Below, one piece after another: positions 21,207 to 31,698 of a stretch of 64,000 nt of DNA; the first letter of the stretch is position 1, and each line of letters opens with the position of its first letter. Origin of the DNA: Beroe forskalii (lineage: Eukaryota > Ctenophora > Nuda > Beroida > Beroidae). The notes under the pieces are model-generated. The model ran no database searches, had not been told where the DNA came from, and saw nothing but the letters and a program-made list of their open reading frames with translations. Where the stretch lies: NCBI GenBank assembly GCA_011033025.1, contig WFMF01000039.1, positions 558,001 through 622,000 of the forward strand. The letters are read 5' to 3'. Position numbers and translations under genes: made by a program.

Positions 21207-23649
21207 TCAGCCAGCATGATCAGCAGGGGGGTTAATAGTGGTCAGACTTGAATCACCAGGCCAGGGGCCACTCAGTGCTGAAATAAGGACATAGGGGCCC
21301 TGCAAACTGCCAAGTGCTAGTGAACCAGGGGTTTCTTAGGGCTCACTGGTTTGCTCATGGTTGATAAAGTTCAGACTAGTGTCATCTGATATCAACAAGG
21401 TGTTTTGGAAAAGTCGCCATTTCAAAGGATAGCCAAGGTCGCCAGGAGACAGTCACTTATGATTGTCCAATATCAAGGTACTGTAATGGTCAGAAGGAGC
21501 CAGGAGTTAGACAAGGTTAAGCAACAGGTCGCCATGCTACTATGGGATCAAAAGGCTTTTTGAGGGAAGAAGTTGAGTGAGACAATCAAGACATCAGATA
21601 ATCACTCATTCAGTTGTTATTAAGGACAGCCAGGTTCAGCATGAAGTCAGCCAATGGTCATGAAGGGACCACTATTGCAGTCAGAAGAGGCAAGAAGGTC
21701 ACTCAGGTTTTTAACTTCTTGCTAGGGGTAAGTGAAACGTCATATAGGTATCAGGAAAGGTCAGTCAAATTTTCTCTGGGGTTGGTAAGGGTTTGCCAAG
21801 TGCAGTTTCGCCCTTGATTCACCTACCCTCCAAAGTAAAAATATTTCCTGTGCTGGCGGTATATAATATGCAACTTATGTCCGTGCTGGAGTGGAGAGAA
21901 CCTACATATGCTTTAATGAGCCATGCAGCTAGGACATCCACCATTCAACCAGGCAAGACTCTTGCCTGGCTGAATGTCCTATGTGCATGGCTCATTAAAC
22001 AAGGAACTGAAACCGTAGGGCTCCATACAGGGCTAGCGCTTGCACCTTCTGGTAAATAATGTTGCGATGTATATACCTTTAGTTATAATATGCCTAAAAT
22101 TAAGGGCCAGGAAAGGTTCTGTAAAAGTATCCCCAGGGGTTAGGGTCACTCAGTCAGGTAGTGTTAGGATATGATTGTCTTGGTTCAGCAGGGAGGAATG
22201 TTAGGCCCAAAAAGGTCTTCCAGGACTCAATAAAGCAGGAGCAATAAAGCTGAGGATCAGCCTAAGTATGTACATAAAATACAATTGACAAGAAGCTCAG
22301 ATAAGCTCATAACTCTATAATAAGGACCATGTTCAAACAGCTTTTGATAAAAAAACATTTATGTCCTAGAACAGTAATATGACCCCTTAGACTAAGCTCG
22401 ATTGGACCTGACCTGGAAAAAGTACCCACAAGACTCCAGTGTAGGTAAGGAGTTAAGGACCAATTTCAGAACGATTAGATGAGTGAAAATATTCAATTAT
22501 ATTCAGTAACTTACACAATTATAGGTCGTTTAGGCTACATACCAAGCTCCTGTGGATCTACAGTCATATGGTAGACATCATAAAACAATCAATTTTAACC
22601 TAAAAATCGTTTGGAAAGGTGCTAGAAATTAATAAAATGTAACCCAAAAAAAACCAAAAAAAAACCTAAAAAAACCAAAAAAAAACCTAGCCCAAGAATC
22701 GGAAAAGTAGGGTGGGGCTTGGGTTTTTTTGGGCTTCATCCCCCCCAATCATCACCAAATTCCCGATATCAAAACGATTTGCAGTAAAATTTAATTTCTG
22801 TGAAAAGCGTATTTTGTATTTTTTTCTTGATTACATATTATGTAATCAAGGAAAAATATATAAAATTTTCGATTTTGTGATTTCAGTAATGATGCAATTT
22901 CAGTTTATTGACTTATGTTTCCCTTTTTTAGACTTCTTTTTCTTGAGGGTGGCTGGCTTGATTTCCCCCACCCAGTGGAGAAAGGGGCAGGAATCCATAA
23001 TCTGACACTGCTTGCCGTAGTAACACGGGATCGTCATCTGTGTGCGGGGGTACGTCGTCATCAGTGGGGGGGGGGTGTCCAGTGGGGGGGTGTCAGTGTC
23101 CCTTTCGTCCGTGTCCGTTTTTTACTTGTTTCGATTTCAGACATAATGGACAGTGAATGATACCCCCCATTGCATTATGGAGATAACTTAAAGATAATTC
23201 AAAGGTCATCGTCAGGTGTTCTCCGAGGAAAACGCCCAATGAAATAGACGAAATAACCGGATTTGAGGATTTGAATGGCCATGCTCCCAGGTTATCGCCA
23301 AGACACACTCACAGTTCAATATAACTAAACTCTAAGAACTTGCATTGCATCACGGCGCTTATGTGACGATAATCACAAGATAATTTTCGAAAGCTTTTGA
23401 AATTAAACTTCATCGTATATCATTCAACGTTTTCAACTTTCCTACTAGGAGGATAGGTGAATTAAGGTTTTCTTAATTAAAGATGGTACAGACCCAACCT
23501 AAGATGCTGGATTTTCTTACTCCATCAAAAATTGAAAAAAGTTTCCAGTTTTTGTCCTTTCTGACAAAACTGGGAATCATGAAAAAAATTTCAAAATTGC
23601 AGGCAAGGACGCCAGCATCAGCAGCGCCCCCAAAAAGGAAGATAGGTAC
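21207..23649. other. Between the two convergent genes: no dynamin exon 4 and no ZC3H14-like terminal exon seen
   Basis: I read both strands for the dynamin DLPG exon and for the last CCCH fingers of the opposite gene and found neither. The stretch holds a hairpin at about 21915-22005 (TTAATGAGCCATGCA with its inverse), A-rich text with repeated CAAAAAAAAACC at 22640-22690, and G-runs near 23065-23095. The rest looks like AG-rich unique DNA. Confidence 0.5.
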
Positions 23650-23746
23650 CTGAATGTGCTTGTTTTCTGTGTCTGTGTGGGTGTACTTGCACTGTCCGAC
23701 TCTGCAGGCTGTGTTGTACTTACACAGTGGGTGGATCTTGTAACAG
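23650..23746 (-). CDS. ZC3H14-like exon: end of finger 2 and finger 3
   Basis: After the acceptor CCCCATCAG the frame reads SCYKIHPLCKYNTACRVGQC and then KYTH. It completes finger 2 (C-x5-C-x5-C-x3-H) and adds finger 3 (C-x5-C-x4-C-x3-H). The donor is CAG before GTACCT, phase 0. The next exon is not found. Confidence 0.85.
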
Positions 23747-26700
23747 CTGATGGGGAAGAAGCTCAAACTCAGTGACACACCCCGGAATTTAAATCAGAGC
23801 TATGAACAAATATGGGATGAAACTGAATCGGAACTTTAGAAAAAGTTTAAAAAAGGACGGCGATTTCTCATTGGTATAGTAACAATGGAAGGTAACTTGA
23901 CCCCCTCAAATACACTCATAGGATTGTTGTCGCAGTAGCTAAGTACCTGAGGACCGCCTCGCAGTTCGGGAAGTTCTCGCACGGTTCGGTAGGGTGGTGC
24001 TTCCTGCAGCTCTTCATGTTAGGACAGTCCGGCCAGAACTTGCACCTGTTAACACAGGAAGATTCACTTACGCGGGCAAGTGGGTACCGTCTCCACCACT
24101 TGGGCTGCTTGCATTTTTCATATTTGTACCTGAAAATTGCCAAACTGACAATTTTACAGCCTCGAGTTGGTTCATGGGCGGTAGGTCGGTGTGCCGCACC
24201 TAGTACCTACCTATTTCATATTAATGGAGTGAATGTCGTCACGATAAGCCCCTCCTTTACAAAAGTACAACAGACTGATCTAATTAAATTTAAGAATTTA
24301 GACTTTATTGTCATGGTGAACGCATATTATGTGTACAGATCGCTCAGTTGATGGAGGGCTCGATAAAGACGCGCACTTTCGATGTACTTTATTGAGCCTT
24401 CGGTCAATCGAGCGATTTGTACCCATAAGCATGTAGCGGCATGTGACAACCAGCACTAACTCAGCAAGTGGCAGCTCTCACTGACTTAACAAGTGACAGC
24501 TCTCACTGACTCAACAAGTGACAGCTCTCACTGACTCAACAAGTGACAGCTCTCACTGACTTAACAAGTGACAGCTCTCACTGACTCAACAAGTGACAGC
24601 TCTCACTGACTTAACAAGTGACAGCTCTCACTGACTTAACAAGTGACAGCTCTCACTGACTTAACAAGTGACAGCTCTCACTGACTTAACAAGTGACAGC
24701 TCTCATTAACTCAACAAGTGACAGCTCTCACTGACTCAACAAGTGACAGTGCCTCTCACTGACTTAACAAGTGACCTCTCACTGACTCAACAAGTGACAG
24801 TGCCTCTCACTGACTCAACAAGTGACAGCTCTCACTGACTTAACAAGTGACAGCTCTCACTGACTTAACAAGTGACAGCTCTCACTGACTTAACAAGTGA
24901 CAGCTCTCACTGACTTAACAAGTGACAGCTCATTAACTCAACAAGTGACAGCTCTCACTGACTCAACAAGTGACAGTGCCTCTCACTGACTTAACAAGTG
25001 ACCTCTCACTGACTCAACAAGTGACAGTGCCTCTCACTGACTCAACAAGTGACAGCTCTCACTGACTCAACAAGTGACAGCTCTCACTGACTCAACAAGT
25101 GACACCTCTCACTGACTTAACAAGTGACAGCTCTCACTGACTCAACAAGTGACAGCTCTCACTGACTTAACAAGTGACAGCTCTCACTGACTTAACAAGT
25201 GACACCTCTCACTGACTTAACAAGTGACAGTCTCACTGACTCAACAAGTGACAGCTCTCACTGACTCAACAAGTGACAGCTCTCACTGACTTAACAAGTG
25301 ACAGCTCTCACTGACTTAACAAGTGACAGCTCTCACTGACTTAACAAGTGACAGCTCTCACTGACTTAACAAGTGACAGCTCTCACTGACTTAACAAGTG
25401 ACAGCTCACTGACTTAACAAGTGACAGCTCTCACTGACTTAACAAGTGACAGCTCTCACTGACTCAACAAGTGACAGCTCTCACTGACTCAACAAGTGAC
25501 AGCTCTCACTGACTTAACAAGTGACAGCTCTCACTGACTTAACAAGCTCTCACTGACTCAACAAGTGACAGCTCTCACTGACTTAACAAGTGGCAGCTCT
25601 CACTGACTTATCAAGTGACAACTCTCACTGACTTAACAAGTGACAGCTCTCACTGACTTAACAAGTGACAGCTCTCACTGACTTAACAAGCTCTCACTGA
25701 CTCAACAAGTGACAGCTCTCACTGACTTAACAAGTGACAGCTCTCACTGACTTAACAAGTGACAGCTCTCACTGACTTAACAAGTGACAGCTCTCACTGA
25801 CTTAACAAGTGACAGCTCTCACTGACTCAACAAGTGACAGCTCTCACTGACTTAACAAGTGACAGCTCTCACTGACTTAACAAGTGACAGCTCTCACTGA
25901 CTCAACAAGTGACAGCTCTCACTGACTTAACAAGTGACAGCTCACTGACTTAACAAGTGACAGCTCTCACTGACTCAACAAGTGACAGCTCTCACTGACT
26001 TAACAAGTGACAGCTCTCACTGACTCAACAAGTGACAGCTCTCACTGACTTAACAAGTGACAGCACTCACTGACTTAACAAGTGACAGCTCACTGACTTA
26101 ACAAGTGACAGCTCTCACTGACTTAACAAGTGACAGCTCTCACTGACTCAACAAGTGACAGCTCTCACTGACTTAACAAGTGACAGCTCTCACTGACTTA
26201 ACAAGTGACAGCTCTCACTGACTCAACAAGTGACAGCTCTCACTGACTTAACAAGTGACAGCTCTCACTGACTTAACAAGTGACAGCTCTCACTGACTTA
26301 ACAAGTGACAGCTTTCACTGACTTAACAAGTGACAGCTCTCACTGACTCAACAAGTGACAGCTCTCACTGACTTAACAAGTGACAGCTCTCACTGACTTA
26401 ACAAGTGACAGCTCTCACTGACTTAACAAGTGACTGAACCACTGACCTGATGGTGACTCTGGATTGCTTGTCGTTGAGCTCGTTGGCCACCACCTTGGTC
26501 GCGTGGACCAGCTCCCTCTTGAAGTCGGGCATGTCGATGTTGGGAACGGCATTCCTCACCACGCCCGTTTCCACACGAGCCCAGTCCTGGGAAGGCCGGT
26601 GCTTTCTCTCAGGAATGTCAGGAATGTCTTCTGTAGGGTAGTCAATGCTTGAGAATGCGGTAAGTTTTCATTAGGTATAGAATGATGGATTGAATGTCTT

Positions 26701-29460
26701 CGGTAGACTAGTATAGATTTGGTATTACCTGCTAATTGCTATATCATTTCTGTACGGAAAAAGTTATTCGTAATTCGATAGCACAGTTCATGAGTAGAAA
26801 TCTATAGTAGTCTCACGACAAGTTTTGACCGATTTAAAGGGTAGTACTATATGCGTAGAGTCGTGTTCTACACGCGTTTTATATCATGTGTTTGTTATGA
26901 CACACTGTTATTAAATACCAATTTAAATACACATCTACGCGACCTTTGCTTTTGCGTTACAAAAATGTGCATATCTCCGAGGTTTTTTGAGCAAACTTGA
27001 TGAAACTTTCAGGATATTTAGAGCTAGATATGAGCAACATCTCAGTGAAGTTCAGATTCATTTTTGAGCCCCAGAAGCGGAGTTATGACCGAAAAGCCAG
27101 TTATTAAGCGATAACTTTTAAACATAAAACCGGTTTATTTAAGATATCTCAATTTCTGAAGGTCAAAAATGTTAGCTACTCTAGGATTATATTGGTCATA
27201 TGTTGCCCGTAATATCCTGAAAATTTGATCAAAATTGCTCAAAAAACGGCTGAGTTATGCGCTTTTTTGTTATGTGTAAACAAGCATTTTGCTTATTACC
27301 ATATAAGGTAATGTGTGCTTGTTGTGTACAGGGTGTGTCTTGTATACACCGTTCGACTACTATAGTACTTTAGAGGCTCAAACTCACCGCAGAAATATGA
27401 TTTAGAGCACTCGGCTCAGCTTCGCTTCGCCTCGCACTCTAAATTATTTAAATGTCTCCAGCTGCGCTGTCGACATTTAAATATTATATAGAGCCCTGCT
27501 CTCGCAGGGCTCTATATTGTCTGCGTGTTCGTCTTACGCCTCTAAAGTACATATAAGGTAGCCATAATAACAAACCTAGTTTTATAGCTGGACAAATGGA
27601 CATTATGACGGGTTTACAAGTCGTCGGGTCAACCCCCAACTCGAATATCAGAGGTAGTTTTATTCCTTCTAAGTGGTGTTTAGCTTCGACCTTCCTGCTA
27701 TCCTTGCCAGCTGTCACTGAAAACGTTTGAGTTAAATCATCAGATAATTACACAATCAATTGAATATTTAGAAAATTGAAGTAGCAAATCATGAATTCAA
27801 ATCTTTTGAGTTCCATGAAAGCCAGTGCAGAGGAAAACCAACAGCAGAATTGAGGAATACATTAGACGTTGCTTATGTACTGACAGCACACACTACCTTT
27901 CAGAGTGGCGCTCTCTACAGCTTCAATGAAGCTGGAAGCAACTGAAGCGTACTTGGAAACGCCCCTTCCCTTGGAGCCGCCCTCCTCATCACTGATATCG
28001 CTGAATCCTTCCTCTTTGTTATTCTTATCTTTCCTGTAGTTCCGGTGTCTCCGCCTCTTTTCAGGCTTCATCAGCGGACTTTCACCACCTCTGTGTAAGG
28101 AAAATACTCAATGTTTAATCAGGAATTTCGTACCATGTGAACAATAATACTTTGACTTTTAATAAAACATTGTTTTAACTCAGTAATATTCCATTCATAT
28201 GTCGAACTGGATTGTGAAATGCGAAATACTCACTCTAGGTTGTTTGATTCCTCGATCATTTTCTTCTTTTCTTCTTCCAATAACTTTGGAAAATCAATGG
28301 ATTGAATTGCTTGTAGGATCTCCAACTGCTTTTCGGTTTGTTTGTCCAACTTCGAAGGTGGTTCGTAACTTTTCATCCTTTTCTGTTCCCTCCTCACCAG
28401 TTTATCAGATCTCATTTTACCGTAGCTGTGACCGTTACTCGTCTTCTCTTCACCGGACTCTGAACCAGACGAGGAAGAACTGGAGGAAGAAGAGGATGAG
28501 GAGGAGGAGGAAGATGAACTAGACGAGGAGGAGGTTGCGGATTTCCTCCGTTTTTTCCTCCTCTTTCTCCTCCTTTGCTTGGGGTGGTGGGTCGGAGGAG
28601 CAGTCTGATATCAGTTCTTCAAGCTCACTCTTCTTGATGGCTGGCTCAACAGCTTCGGAATCTGAGGCAATATCACATTAATGTGATAGGGTATTGAATA
28701 TTGATGCAGAAGCAAACGTGAAAAAAAACATAACAAAAACACCAATGGTGCTGCACCATGAGGTGATTTAATTATTTTGATTCGTGAAGGACAAATTTCA
28801 AAAATTAGGAGTACAAATTTTGAATACTTCTCATGTGTACTCGGCGCAATTTTGTAAATTTACGAACTGTGACACTGATCTTATCTAAGCTGTTTCGGAC
28901 GACAACCTATTTCCAACATTCACCACAAATTACTAAAATCAATCATTGCACTGTACCAATCTGATGCGTCTTTCTCAGGCGCTAGTTGGTTGAACAACCT
29001 GGTAAAGGAATGGTGTTGTCAGAGGGAATCAGTAAAGCTACACTGTTTAATAAAACAGCTTAGAGCCTTAGAGATGTTGTGAAGGTGTTCAGTTTTATAC
29101 AATTTACATTATTATCATTATTTCATGTATATTGTACACTAGTACAATGTTTATCATGTATTTGTTTTCGAATTGCTGCAAAAAGTCGTAGTGAACGATT
29201 TCATCACATGAAACTATAGAAAAAGCAGCTTATGATACTGCTGCGACTGGATGTGTGATTACTGCAGTTCAGTATACACATTATCGCATCATTCACACAA
29301 ACCAAGGTGTGAAGACAGCTGCTTGGGTACCAAGGAATGGCTCTAATTCAGCCTGTACATCAGCTGCACTCTTGTTGTTGTGTAACATTACAATGATGTA
29401 CTCTGCAAACTCTTCGTCACCTGGACACTTCAACTCTTCCATCTTCTTCGTTATCAACTC
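23650..29460 (-). CDS. ZC3H14/Nab2-like CCCH zinc-finger protein gene, 3' end missing
   Basis: Proteins of this family bind poly(A) tails in the nucleus and limit tail length. Exons on the - strand: 29460-29303, 28998-28957, 28661-28234, 28090-27897, 27716 to an unset donor, 26630-26447, 24045-23947 and 23746-23650. Phases agree at every join I could check except 28957/28661 and the end of the 27716 exon. The order is that of ZC3H14: an N-terminal PWI-like domain, a basic and Ser-rich linker, then tandem CCCH fingers. Only three fingers are present; animal ZC3H14 has five, and the last two plus the stop codon are not found to the left. The first exon with the start Met was not located above 29460. 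A 2-kb satellite fills the intron before the fingers. Confidence 0.82.
23947..24045 (-). CDS. ZC3H14-like exon: finger 1 and start of finger 2
   Basis: After the acceptor GTTAACAG it reads RCKFWPDCPNMKSCRKHHP, then CENFPNC. Finger 1 is C-x5-C-x5-C-x3-H with the aromatic residue and the HHP typical of ZC3H14/Nab2 fingers. The donor is CTCAG before GTACTT. Confidence 0.88.
24441..26434. repeat. 25-bp satellite, about 80 units
   Basis: The unit contains CTGACTTAACAAGTGACAGC plus TCTCA; the main variation is TTAAC versus TCAAC. Shortened units (missing GACAG or TCTC) and longer ones (with AGTGCC) recur in the same order at about 24706-24830 and 24925-25045, so a higher-order unit of about 220 bp exists. 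It fills the intron between exons 26630-26447 and 24045-23947 and starts 13 bp beyond the splice donor. Spacing is continuous with no unique spacers. Confidence 0.95.
26447..26630 (-). CDS. ZC3H14-like exon upstream of the fingers
   Basis: After the acceptor CCCTACAG it encodes about 61 residues including RPSQDWARVETGVVRNAVP and FKRELVHATKVVANELND. It ends in phase 2 at ATCAG before GTCAGTGG and joins cleanly to the finger exon as TIR-CKFW. The helical, charged part has no domain I can name. Confidence 0.82.
26803..27555 (-). mobile_element. 753-bp composite MITE, copy 2
   Basis: An inverted copy of 19237-19989, in the intron between exons 27716 and 26630 of the ZC3H14-like gene. The same two foldback units are present, and copies differ by scattered substitutions only. 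Confidence 0.8.
27600..27716 (-). CDS. ZC3H14-like exon with uncertain donor
   Basis: After the acceptor CGTTTTCAG the frame, in phase with the previous exon, reads VTAGKDSRKVEAKHHLEGIK and onward. Several donors are possible (GTAAAC near 27620, GTTTGT near 27580), so the left edge is approximate. Confidence 0.6.
27897..28090 (-). CDS. ZC3H14-like exon: basic/acidic linker
   Basis: After the acceptor CTTACACAG it reads GGESPLMKPEKRRRHRNYRK, then an acidic DISDEEGG and SKYASVASSFIEAVESATL. A nuclear localisation signal is likely in KRRRHRNYRKDK. The donor is CTGAAAG before GTAGTG. Phase agrees on both sides. Confidence 0.82.
28234..28661 (-). CDS. ZC3H14-like exon: Arg/Lys- and Ser-rich region, with frame discontinuity
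   Basis: The 3' part reads KQRRRKRRKKRRKSAT, a run of about 20 Ser, then GSESGEEK, KLVRREQKRMKSYEPPSKL and a coiled-coil segment ending EEEKKKMIEESNNLE, with donor AGA before GTGAGTA. The 5' part (DSEAVEPAIKKSELEEL) is open in another frame, and the switch falls near 28590-28610. Either a tiny intron or an assembly indel lies there. Confidence 0.7.
28957..28998 (-). CDS. ZC3H14-like 42-nt exon
   Basis: After the acceptor CCTTTACCAG the joined reading gives FTPW-LFNQLAPEKDASD, continuing the PWI-like domain at its conserved Trp-Leu. The donor is GATTG before GTACAG. Confidence 0.65.
29303..29460 (-). CDS. ZC3H14-like exon: PWI-like N-terminal domain
   Basis: After the acceptor TTTTTTCCTCAG it reads ELITKKMEELKCPGDEEFAE, then YIIVMLHNNKSAADVQAELE and PFLGTQAAVFTPW. 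The pattern D-E-E-x-x-x-Y-I-x-V-M-L and the F-L-G...F-T-x-W end match the Nab2/ZC3H14 PWI-like fold, which recruits export factors in known proteins. The start-Met exon is not identified upstream. Confidence 0.82.
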
Positions 29461-31463
29461 CTGAGGAAAAAAGGATATCCCAAGGAGATAACTTGAGAAC
29501 TCTAGAAAACTTCATGAACTAGTAAATCCAGGTTAATTTCAATGATCCTCTCCCGAAGAAAAGAACAAAATATGAGCACTGGGAGTGGAAAGGGGAAGAG
29601 ATGGTGTGCTTGACATAAACTAACGGGGAGACCAGCAATAATTTCACTTAACTGGATAGGGAATGGAGATAGTCCTTACTTTCTATAAAACAGTTCAACA
29701 AAGTTTATATAACTTCTCCAGGGTGTGTTTGGTTATATTGATAAATTATCTCGATGATACAGACTAAATCATCAAGCTGATTGAAAACAATTTGAAAAAG
29801 CAGCCAAGAGACAGAAACGCTAATTCCCTAGTTTGGACATGAAATCATGCATGGCGTATGTATCTAAAATTTTAAGTGCAACAGAGCAATCAGTCAATAA
29901 TCTTACTGATAAGCAAAGAGAATTGTCTTCAATATATTTTCAAATATTTTTAAAATAGCCCTCAATACATAATTCAAGTACTTGAGCAACACTAGAACAT
30001 TGCACTGGCAGAAAAATGCTTATGATTATGAGAAGTACAAGCTCACAAGCTGTTCACATATATCGATATCACCCATGCTTTACCTTGACATGGAAGGTAG
30101 AAAGTCCACTCTGTTCCAACATGGACATAGTAGCTATAAGAAGATATGGAGATTCTCATGTCCAGAGCGCTGGAGATTCGTATTTTTGAATGATTAGAAA
30201 TCATAATAATGGTGGTAGCTTTATGTTCAATAATGGGTTACAATGAACATTGTTTGAAATAACAAATGATAGTGTATTGACTATTGCTATATAAACGAGG
30301 TCACATATACACGAGGTCGTAGCAATTTTTCATGATCCGTATTAGTTTTTAAGGATAATCATGAAAATACATTTTATCAACTAATAATGTAGGTTCTGAG
30401 TTGATGACTCAGAACCTACAAGTTACGACCGAGTCATGCTCATAAAGAACATCACCTAGAATGTTCTTACTTTCTGATTAGAATATTGAGCATTGATAAA
30501 TAATGTAAGTAATGAAAATGAATGTGACATATTTCAAAGTTACATAATTCAAATAAAATTTGATACAGTAAACAAAACAATTTCGATAGGAAACATTTAT
30601 AATAGTTTGAACATGCACTTGAATGCAACAATATCAATCAATATCAGTATTATTCCACTTGGCCATAAGGTATGGTTGACTCTCACTTGGATTAAAAGTT
30701 AAATCAAATTAACATCTTCTGCAGATCGTAAGTGTTTGAACTCTATTGTGGTTAGTCAACTCCTACGTAAGTAACTTGTTAGCAATAAAACCTGCCTACT
30801 AAAGTAAGCTAATTTCATTTACCAACAGGAAAAATATCACAGTGAAAATACTGATCCACAAAAAATTGTAAATTTAATCAATAAATCTAGATTCCAATCC
30901 ATAGATTCCAATGACTATAGATATTAGTGAAACAACTGTTCTTTGATGATTCTTTGATAAAACATAATATTATATATCATATAACTTTATCATATAAATT
31001 ATAATTTATAAAGCCATTGAAAATAATCAAATATAGGATTTTTGATTTTATATTAAGACATCAAATATAAATCTCAGTGTTTCTATCCCAGGGAGGGTTT
31101 TAGCCTAGTGAAGAAGTTAATAATTATAATTTTGACTTTCCAAAATAACCACAGTTTTATATTGGTCTCCTTTGGATACTAAAATATATATGAATCAAAA
31201 TCCAAGACAAATTTGCAACTGGAATTTTCCTTGTGTTCATAAATTAGATTAGACAATCCTCTATTCAAATCATAATATGGGTCAAAATGAAAATATTTAT
31301 CATACCAATCAATTTAATGTTCTAGTAAATCATTTCAGACCTTATAATAAAGTTATAAAAGCAAACATTGTATGTCCAAAAACACTATTTTTCCTGAGGC
31401 AAAAATTCCTAAGTCAATACTTTTCAGGTTTTCAGTTTTATGCCAAATGGCTGCTATTTCAAG
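29461..31463. other. No gene recognised; one short hairpin
   Basis: Mostly unique AT-rich DNA that should include the first exon and promoter of the ZC3H14-like gene. GTAGGTTCTGAGTTGATGAC pairs with its inverse at about 30390-30420. Open frames are short and of AT-biased composition. Confidence 0.4.
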
Positions 31464-31698
31464 CACTCAATTCAATACTGTAATCAGTATCTTGCTATCT
31501 GTTCTCTTTTTCTGTTATGCCCATCCAGACATAATATTTTGTTTCAACCTATTATAACAAGGCACAATAAGCATTGCTTATTGTGCCGAGTTTAATTACC
31601 CTTGTTATAATAGGTTGAAACAAAATATTATGTCTGGATGGGCATAACAGAAAAAGAGAACAGATAGCAAGATACTGATTACAGTATTGAAGTGAGTG
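31464..31698. repeat. 235-bp near-perfect palindrome
   Basis: Arms 31464-31562 and 31599-31698 are inverted copies with about one mismatch. The loop holds its own hairpin, GCACAATAAGC with its inverse. There is no obvious target duplication. It could be a young foldback element or a snap-back artefact. Confidence 0.8.

Noticed and set aside
24441-26434. CRISPR-like array
   Set aside because: Units are contiguous without unique spacers, and the context is an intron of an animal gene.
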